Assembly (NCBI GenBank): GCA_030522415.1
Contig: CM060106.1
Location: 30,169,485-30,233,484, forward strand
Direction of reading: 5' to 3'
DNA length: 64,000 nucleotides
Source of the DNA: Channallabes apus
Lineage: Eukaryota; Chordata; Actinopteri; Siluriformes; Clariidae
Below are positions 57,511-64,000 of this stretch, one piece after another. Both the position numbers and the translations under genes were made by a program. The stretch's first letter is position 1. Each line of letters begins with the position of its first letter. The notes below the pieces were generated by a model. It searched no databases and was not told the origin of the DNA. It saw only the letters and a program-made list of their open reading frames with translations.

Positions 57511-57690
57511 GGAACGAGATGCTGTGTGAAAATGCTATGGGAACATCTTGTTGCTGGCTGTGAAGCATGTGTGTATAAACACGCCAAATTTTGGCCTATA
57601 TAACCTCGGTCAGGTGACGTCATCTGATTAGACGCACCGTGCAGGTTATAAATAGTGGTGAGCCAGAGGCATTCCTCAGATTGATTTGTC
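57511..57690 (+). repeat. DIRS left inverted terminal repeat
   Basis: Pairs with 62,195-62,385 at high identity. Contains a CRE-like TGACGTCA (57,615-57,622) and a TATA box TATAAATAG (57,647-57,655) directing transcription into the element, antisense to its genes. Confidence 0.88.
57615..57655 (+). promoter_or_regulatory. Inward promoter in the left DIRS repeat
   Basis: TGACGTCA followed 24 bp later by TATAAATAG. The mirror copy in the right repeat would drive the sense transcript. Confidence 0.5.
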
Positions 57691-57728
57691 TGAACGGACG
57701 TCCGGTCACGTGGCAGTGCGGCATTGGG

Positions 57729-57840
57729 ACACAGCATCTCGTTCCCGCCTTTTCAGGGAACAGGGTTACAGCAAAGTAACCCGAGACGTTCCCTTTCAAA
57801 AGGCTTCACTCGATGCTGCGTGAAAACGCTATGGGAACGA
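57729..57840 (+). repeat. DIRS internal complementary region
   Basis: The first part (57,729-57,782) is the exact reverse complement of the element's left outer edge (57,474-57,527). The second part (57,783-57,840) is complementary to the right outer edge (62,330-62,385). The two edges meet at 'AGTAACCCGAGACGTTCCC', as expected for the template that joins both ends into a circle during DIRS replication. Confidence 0.85.
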
Positions 57841-57936
57841 GAATACCAACGCCACCGCACTGCAAGTGTCTGGACCCCAAGGTTGTGTAGCGTGTGCGCA
57901 CAAGGCTGAGAAGCTCTCAGAACTATGCCTGGGCAG

Positions 57937-58335
57937 CTAACTCGGGGCTTTCCGTGAGCCCGGAGTAGCATAAACATCCAGATTATAATGTAACGAATGT
58001 GTGCGGGAGGACCAACCTTCCACGTCGCACAATTGCTGCCAGGGAGTAACTCTTGCAAGAGCAATAGATGAGGTGACCCCTCTGGTCCAATGGGCCCTGA
58101 TTCCTAGAGGTGAAGTGAGCCCATGCACCTCATAGGGGAGAGGGCAATAGCATCTCTCATCCAGTGTAGTGGCGGTCGCACCGCCGGTTGTGGTCCCAAA
58201 CATGTAGAAACTGCTCTGACTTACGCCACTGGTTGATGTGGTGGATGTAAATCTGAAGAACATGTGCTGGGCACAGTAAGTGAAGTCTCTCCTGCTCCGA
58301 AGCTGTAAAGGAGGAGGACAGAAGGCTTCAAACAA
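57937..58335 (-). pseudogene. DIRS tyrosine recombinase, C-terminal part (copy 1)
   Basis: The minus-strand frame of 132 codons contains 'PYEVHGLTSPLGIRAHWTRG' followed by VTSSIALARVTPWQQLCDVE, then GWSSRTHSLHYNLDVYATPGS. In the family this is '...PSP..VRAHSTRG.A.S.AL..GV...D.C.AAGWSS..TF..FY.LD...TPGS', with the catalytic H..R pair (AHWTRG) and the tyrosine near HYNLDV. The N-terminal half and the first catalytic arginine were not identified. It belongs to the element around it and would integrate the circular DNA. Confidence 0.7.
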
Positions 58336-59075
58336 TAGCGATGTTTTTTTATTTTTTATTTATTTTTTGGACTTAGGACGATAGCTCAGTGAGGATGCAG
58401 TTATGTGCGTCCTGAAAGTACTAGGGCACAGGCCTGAGGACAACTTTCCTGCAGAGACTCCGGCACTGAAACAATTCGGCAGTGGACTGGGTCTACCTGC
58501 TTCTCACGCACTTGCTGCAGGGGAATACCTCTTGCTAGTGCAATAGATGAGGCGGTCCCCCTGGTTGAATGAGCCCTGATTCCTAGAGGCGAAGTAAGCC
58601 CACGTGCCTCATAGGAGAGGGCAATAGCATCTCTCACCCAGTATAGTGGCGCTCTGACTTGCGCCACTGGCTCATGCGGTGGATGTTAATCTGAAGAGCA
58701 CGTACTGGACAGTAAGTGAAGTTTCTCCTGCTCCGACGCTGTAAAAGGCAGAGGACAGAAGGCTTCAAAACAGTAGGGTGCATGTTACAAATGGAACTTT
58801 CGGAAGATAGTTCAGTGAGGATGCGGTTAAGTACATCTTGAGAGTACTAGGGCACAAGGCCGAGGACAAGCTTTTCCTGCAGAAACTCCAGCACTGAAAC
58901 ATATCGGCAGTGGACTAGGTCTATCTGCTTAGCACACACTTGTTGCAGGGGAATACCTCTTGCAAGTGCAATAAATGAGGCAATCCCCCTGGTTGAATGA
59001 GCCCCGATTCCTACAGGTGAAGTGAGCCCACGCTCCTCCTAGGAGAGGGCAATAGCATCTCTCACCCAATGTCAC
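58030..59075. repeat. Tandem repeats (about 430-480 bp) of the recombinase 3' part
   Basis: Three copies of the recombinase HxxR block lie at 58,039, 58,518 and 58,948 (marked by CTCTTGC(A/T)AG(A/T)GCAATA). The spacing is 479 and 430 bp. The spacer units (58,391-58,510 and 58,801-58,940) also match each other. The first unit carries an extra T-rich insert at 58,345-58,370. Confidence 0.85.
58401..58667 (-). pseudogene. DIRS tyrosine recombinase fragment (copy 2)
   Basis: 88 codons: 'DAIALSYEARGLTSPLGIRA' then HSTRGTASSIALARGIPLQQ. It keeps the family-like HSTRG (copy 1 has HWTRG), then diverges before the tyrosine. Confidence 0.65.
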
Positions 59076-59292
59076 CCTTTAAATACATTCCATTTGAGGG
59101 CATAAGCTCTTGTAGAAGGATACTAGATCCAGAGTTAGAGAGTAGCAAAGGGGACATTTGCTGATCTTGCGAGGCAAAGAGGTCCACCTCTGCTACATGA
59201 AATCTCTCCCAGATTGACTGACTACTTCGGGGTGGGGTTTCCATTCCCCGTGTGTCAGAGATTGACTGGACCGTACAACTGCTCTCATTCAT
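59062..59292 (-). pseudogene. DIRS pol segment between RNase H and recombinase
   Basis: 'SQSIWERFHVAEVDLFASQD' corresponds to the conserved 'QIW..FG.AQVDLFAT.EN' segment after RNase H in fish DIRS elements. Confidence 0.6.
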
Positions 59293-59324
59293 ATGCCGTG
59301 ACAGACAGGAACCTGCTGCGCTAG

Positions 59325-59579
59325 CTATTTAGCGGCGCGAGCACAGTCCGCCCTGGCGATTAATATATGAGACTTGCCATAGTGTTGTCCACCCGCAATG
59401 GGACATGGCACTCTCAACTGCTGGAGGAAGTGCTTTAGGGCCAGAAATAGAGCCATCATTTCGAGGCAATTGATGTGCCGTGCGAGAAGGCGGCCTCTCC
59501 AGCTCCCTTGGGTTGGATGGTCATCTAAGACTGTACCCCCGCCGTGAGGGAAGTCTGACGTTAGCATTTGCGATGACAA
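59325..59579 (-). pseudogene. DIRS RNase H fragment
   Basis: 84 codons with 'HPTQGSWRGRLLARHINCLE' then MMALFLALKHFLQQL. The family reads 'A.G.W.G..L..HINCLEM.AVF.ALKHFLP.L', and the E of CLEMM is the expected catalytic acid. The following 'VRTDN' box is scrambled by a frameshift. It lies between the RT and the recombinase, as in other DIRS elements. Confidence 0.75.
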
Positions 59580-59934
59580 GACGAACTTTGAGTGGGACCC
59601 AGAGTCAGAGCCGGGGTCTTAAACCACATAGGAGGGGTACGAAGCACCTGCTGCGTAACCCTTGTTGGGGATCGGCCCTAGAGTGAAATCCCCTGTCTTA
59701 GCCACAACTGAAATGCTCTCACACTTTCTTGGTCTAGCTTGATTTCCTTGAGGGTGTTGATAATCGATTCGACACGAGCGGGAGACAGCCGTGCCCGCTT
59801 ACGATCGAATCTCATGTGACACCCAAATCCTCAGAACAGGAAAGAGCACGCTTCGTGGCGTTAGGTCTCAATCCTCAGAAACAAAGATGAGCTAGGGCGA
59901 CATCCTAATGTCGAAGCGCTAGCTAATGAGACTG

Positions 59935-60716
59935 GGCCAGCCAGTCCTCTATGTAATTCGAATATGGATGCCCTGGTAGTAAGAGCCAGAACTACATCCA
60001 TACATTTTAATATGTGCGGGTGAGACAGCTAGACCAAATGGAAGGACCCGATACTGGTAAGCTTGGCCCCCGAAAGCGAACCTCAGGTCTTTCCCTGTGT
60101 TGTGGCAATATGTCTATATGAAAGTAAGCGTCCTTCAATCGATTGTCACAAATAAATCGCTTGGTAGGATTTGAGAGCAATCACTTTAACAGTCAACATT
60201 TTGAAACTGTATTATTTATTTAGATAGTGGTACAGCCCGCAAAATCTAAAAATTTGGACGCAGCCCCCCGTTCCTCTGGAAACCAAGGAATACTGACTGT
60301 AGTAGCCTTACTCGCTGTCTGGGAGGGGAACATGTTCCATGGCCCTATTCCCCAGCAACTTCTGTCAGGAGATGTGCACTTTCTGGTTTCATGGAAGTGG
60401 AGAGCACGCCATTTTGAAACGCAGAAGGTGATGTGAGAACTGACTCCTGTAGTTTCTCTACAGTCCTTAGTACCCAAGGAGGTATACTTGGCAGTAGCTT
60501 CCACGCTGCCAATTTCTCAGAAAGGGGCAAAGTTTTGGCAGCTTGGTTAAACGGGGGGGGGGATGTTAGATGTTCGGCATCCTGAATGAACCTCAGGGCT
60601 TCTTTGTGAAGAAGACAAATGCCAGTCTGACCTTTTTGAGGCTGATAGTGAGGCGCGTCGCACCCCAAAGGGATGGCAGGCTCAAAAACACACTCCTTGT
60701 GTTTCACGCCTCGCAA
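59935..60716 (-). pseudogene. DIRS reverse transcriptase, broken
   Basis: The upstream part at 60,716-60,345 includes 'LPLSEKLAAWKLLPSIPPWV' then LRTVEK, the start of the DIRS RT. Further on, 60,090-60,022 reads RFAFGGQAYQYRVLPFGLAV and then SPAH. 59,963-59,937 reads NYIEDWLAQSH, the catalytic YIDD box with D changed to E. Stops and frameshifts between these blocks make it non-functional. The order and motifs match fish DIRS RTs. Confidence 0.75.
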
Positions 60717-61029
60717 GAGTCAGACCCGGTCGAGACTGTGTGGCCGACGGTCCTGACTCTTGAGCACAGCGGGGAAGGAATTCCCGAAGGCTTGTTATAT
60801 AACTTCGCCTCATGAACCTAGTGGCAAACGAGTTAACAATATCACCAAACAGGCCGGAAGGCGAGATAGGGGCATCCAGGAGGAATGCATGATTCTTATC
60901 CTTGAGGCGCCTGAGATTTAACCACAAGTGCCTCCGCGCGAAACCCATCGCAGCCATAAAACGGCTGATAGCACGAGCCGTCTGCTTTTGTTGCACATAG
61001 AGACAAGTCTGTGGCCCGTGTGATTCCAA
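60682..61029 (-). pseudogene. DIRS Gag-like C-terminal part
   Basis: 115 codons with 'FARRHLWLNLRRLKDKNHAF' then LLDAPISPSGLFGDIVNSFA. The 'RHLWLNL....D...FLDAPIS..GLFGD.V..F' block is conserved in the first ORF of fish DIRS elements. Its end overlaps the RT frame at 60,716. Confidence 0.7.
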
Positions 61030-61129
61030 TACGCCCTATCTGAAGAGCCCCGCCAGTGCTCAAGTCTCTCAGCAGGTCAGCCTGGTAGGTCTGCAAAACC
61101 ACCCTGGTGTGCAAAGGAGCACCAACCTG

Positions 61130-62190
61130 ACCTGCTGCCTGAAAAGCTTTTCTCTCCAGGGAAGATGAAAGTCTACACAGCTTTTCAGGAAGTAAGCTTT
61201 TCAGGAAGGATGATGTCCCAGGAGAGAGAGAGCTTTTGAAGCGTCTCTTCTATCTGGGCGACATCATATAACTCCGCGCTTCCACATCAACTACTGTATA
61301 CTGTATATAGCTTTGTCTTAAAGTTTCACTCACACGACAGAAGTCCGATCTCTTTGTCTCTTCTAGTTTATTTTGTCAGCATCAAAGAATCAACACTTCA
61401 TACAGTCATCTTGAGTAAATCCACTGTGATTACAGACACCAGTTGCTGCATCTTGCAAATCTCTGACTTTTACAACAACCTGTTTGCTGTATCTTGTAAA
61501 TTACAGTCTTAGCTTACGAATATAACAACACTCTTGCTGTATATATCCACTTACAGGAGCTTACGGTTACAACAACCTAGTTGCTGTATCTTACATTCTT
61601 AGCTTACCGGGCTTACGGTCAAAAGCTTGTGTTTCCTTAGCCTTCCGCATCTAGACTGAACTCTCTTTCATATGACAGTCACACAAAATGCATGTAATAG
61701 TAGAATGACATCACAGACCAACTTACGAGTGTCAAAATGGATGCATAACTTAGAAACATAAAGCTTATGGCTTATGTAACAAACTTAATGCTTAATGCTT
61801 TACTAATGAATAGAACAAGGTAGAATAAATGAAATAACAGCAAATAAAATAAAATAAACACAACAACAAATTCATAACAAGTACGATATGGCACTTACAA
61901 GGATATTTATCCTTACCCATTCACATTCATTTGAGAGCAGACAAAGGGATTTCCCGATCCAACAAGGAAGTGAGTTTTAAGCAACAAAATGCGCCGCGGC
62001 TCGAAGTTTCTCCAGGTATGCGAGGCGCGCGAGCATTTTAATCGAAGCAGTAAAGTGTAGAGATCGCCCTCTGATAGGGATATCACCCACGGAAGGACAT
62101 CTCGTTTTAAAACTCCGATATCATTGAGTTAAACACTTCTTATTTTGGTTTTAAACACAAACACACTAAACACAGCGAGGTGAAGACAAA
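61130..62190. other. DIRS upstream region with no readable ORF
   Basis: Lies between the Gag-like part and the right terminal repeat, where the Gag N-terminus is expected. Only degraded sequence is seen. 61,440-61,630 holds degenerate repeats of about 70 bp around 'ACAACAACCTgtTTGCTGTATCTT'. An insertion of another element is possible. Confidence 0.4.
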
Positions 62191-62194
62191 TGAT

Positions 62195-62385
62195 CTGAAG
62201 AATGCCTCTGGCTCACCACTATTTATAACCTGCACGGTGTGTCTAATCAGATGACGTCATCTGACTGAGGTTATATAGGCCAAAATTTGCCGTGTTTATA
62301 CACACATGCTTCACAGCCGTCAACATGACAAGATGTTCCCATAGCGTTTTCACGCAGCATCGAGTGAAGCCTTTTGAAAGGGAAC
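62195..62385 (-). repeat. DIRS right inverted terminal repeat (5' end of the sense strand)
   Basis: Mirror of 57,511-57,690, with CTATTTATA (TATA box on the minus strand, 62,219-62,227) and TGACGTCA at 62,252-62,259, placed to transcribe the minus-strand genes. Confidence 0.88.
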
Positions 62386-63084
62386 CTACATTTCTTTCCC
62401 TGCTTCACTTACGTATACATGTATCCCAGTGTTTCACTAGTGTTTGGATACGGTTGAGGTATCAAAGCTGTTTTTAATCCCATTTCATCATCAAGTATTA
62501 TTAATATCACTACGATTTGTGTTACATTTAAGGTTATTTTAAGACATATTGCAAGATATGCATTGAAAAAGTTTATTGTAAGGTGCCATTTTTGACAATT
62601 TTTTTTAGGTTTGGTGGCATACTTACAGATGTCGCCTTTAAGACTGCGCGTGTTTTCCCGTGAGAGGCCGCAATTTAGCTTGCGGCGTGCCGCGACTTGC
62701 CGGAGGCAACATTCAGGAATTTAAAATAAATGTGTTGTGCTTCACTGAATATCCGCCAGATGGCGCATGGAAAGACTTTATCTAAAAGCCGGACCAAGTA
62801 CAAATGAATTGTGTATAAGGTTAACCGTTAACCTAAAACAATATTGTTTCCAATGCTGTAGCAAACATGAATTTTATTTTGTTTTACAACAGATATTTCA
62901 TAATGAACGTGTGTATATGTGCTTCATGTTATTTTCATAATGATGAAATGAGATGCCCAAATTCGTGCTTTAAAAGTTTCTTATATAGTTTTTGTAATGT
63001 CAGGTAGAAAATAATGAAAGACATGGCCATGCCGCGGTTTAAATGATCTTGAAATTAATTTAATTTCCTGATAGTGTTAACTAG
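62386..63084. other. No gene; small CpG-rich patch
   Basis: 62,625-62,720 is CpG-rich (TTGCGGCGTGCCGCGACTTG) without a frame; otherwise AT-rich. Confidence 0.5.
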
Positions 63085-63686
63085 GGCTGCAACTAACGAT
63101 TATTTTGATAGTCGATTAGTTGGCCGATTATTGTTTCGATTAATCAGTTAATCGGATGAAGCTAAGCGCTTCTTTAATTTGATGTTTTGCTTATAATTAT
63201 ATACAGTGGTCACCTAATCGGAGCGTCGTTTTTTACCGTCGCTGCCGCATTTGGGTATGTGCATTTGCTGGCTTTTACCACTGAGTGGCGCTATTTAACT
63301 ACAGACTGACGCCTCATGCCTTAGTTCATTCTCTGCCGCATTAATGAGACGCGTTCCATTAAATAATACACGTAGTAGCCGATAACATCAAGTGAAACAG
63401 TGTAGTTGACCGAATTCATGATCACAGTACTAAAATTACAGTACAAATGTAGAATTCAAATTAAATCAAATCTTATTAAGATCAAATTTAAGCACAATAA
63501 ATATTAACACAGTGAGCCTTTAGATTTTATCACGTGTAATTAGAAAAGAAGTATGTAGGGTTTTATTGAAATATAAATTTCTAAACCAATAAGATCAAAT
63601 AACACCAAGTTATTATTATAACTGGCTTACTTAAAACCATACCAACATTTTTGTTTTTAACAATAATTTCAGATGGCAAGTTGACT

Positions 63687-63754
<68 letters not shown>

Positions 63755-64000
63755 ATCAACTTGCCATCTGCATACATACATACCTACATACATACATTAT
63801 ATGTATATTGATTAAATCGGATAAAAAGCTAGACTTTTATCGGATAAAAGCTAGACGCTTTAATTTGATGTTTTGCTTAACTATATAAAACCATAAATCA
63901 GGGTATTATTTATGTATAAAAGTAAATGCAATAGCCACATAGTTTAATTATCTTTAATTTTGACATTTAAACCTTTTTATGTATTTTATGTGAATCAACA
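63085..64000. mobile_element. hAT transposon end, continues past the window
   Basis: The terminus TAGGGCTGCAACTAACGATT at about 63,085 is the well-known end of a fish hAT family, with ATCGATTA-type subterminal repeats (63,110-63,155). A second, related subterminal block recurs at 63,815-63,880. A shared internal segment (63,559-63,612) links it to the hAT at 22,863. No transposase frame is seen. Confidence 0.6.
63670..63770. repeat. (AT)n flanked by inverted repeat
   Basis: CAGATGGCAAGTTGACTGTTT (63,670) and its near complement AAAC...TCAACTTGCCATCTG (to 63,770) bracket about 57 bp of (AT)n, forming a hairpin. Confidence 0.9.

Larger units (their letters stand above)
57470..62385 (-). mobile_element. 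DIRS-type (tyrosine-recombinase) retroelement
   Basis: About 4.9 kb with inverted terminal repeats. 57,511-57,690 matches the reverse complement of 62,195-62,385, including GTTATAAATAGTGGTGAGCC and AGGTTATATAGGCC/GGCCTATATAACCT. An internal complementary region lies just inside the left repeat. Minus-strand coding order from right to left is Gag-like, RT, RNase H, tyrosine recombinase. All coding parts are broken by stops and frameshifts. Inverted ends, the internal complementary region and a recombinase instead of an integrase together identify DIRS. Confidence 0.88.

Overview
The window is nuclear DNA of a ray-finned fish, almost certainly a teleost. The evidence is the repeat content. There are seven copies of the tRNA-headed SINE that begins GGCGGCACGGTGG and ends in (TGAA)n. 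There is an L2 LINE with an esterase ORF1 and a (TTGAA)n tail, a jockey-group (Rex1/CR1-like) LINE, a DIRS element of the fish type, several Tc1/mariner relics, hAT and Harbinger elements, and many (TG)n/(CA)n tracts. An otophysan such as a catfish is a guess; nothing here fixes the species.

No host protein-coding gene can be named with confidence. Three places look like pieces of host transcription units, all on the minus strand. The first is a two-exon unit at 2,560-4,010, with a GTAAGT donor, a good acceptor, a poly(A) signal and a CpG-rich start. The second is an exon-like segment at 20,962-21,330. The third is a phase-compatible exon pair at 44,035-44,349 separated by a 126-bp intron. 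None could be assigned to a family.

Layout. 1-4,800: a tRNA-Ile(UAU)/LINE chimera, a LINE 3' end, a cruciform next to (AT)n, the two-exon unit and a Ty3/gypsy-like gag fragment. 8.2-14.8 kb: two Tc1 relics, three SINE copies, a minus-strand Ty3/gypsy pol relic with its 3' LTR, and a mariner relic split by a SINE with a 12-bp target duplication. 16.7-22.4 kb: hAT-like and CACTG-ended nonautonomous elements and a truncated LINE. 22.85-29.10 kb: three elements end to end, a hAT (TSD ATTTAAGA), a LINE with an open 789-codon ORF carrying a large internal in-frame deletion, and a Harbinger (TSD CAG). 31-34.4 kb: SINEs, LINE RT debris, a hAT MITE (TSD GCAAATTG) and a polyadenylated L1 3' end. 35.2-36.5 kb: an 880-bp foldback element lying in a hAT-like transposase fragment. 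48.8-53.95 kb: a near full-length L2 LINE with an ORF1 nonsense codon and an ORF2 frameshift. 57.47-62.39 kb: a DIRS retroelement with inverted terminal repeats and a recognisable internal complementary region. 63.1-64.0 kb: a hAT end cut by the window edge.

The observations most worth checking are a G-rich 'GATCATG' minisatellite shared by the Harbinger element and the hAT MITE; the DIRS internal complementary region and its tandemly repeated recombinase 3' end; the tRNA-Ile/LINE-tail chimera; and LINE ORF2 frames that are open but have no AUG ahead of the endonuclease domain. I found no clear sign of a wholly new system. Most of the structure is explained by nested transposable elements.
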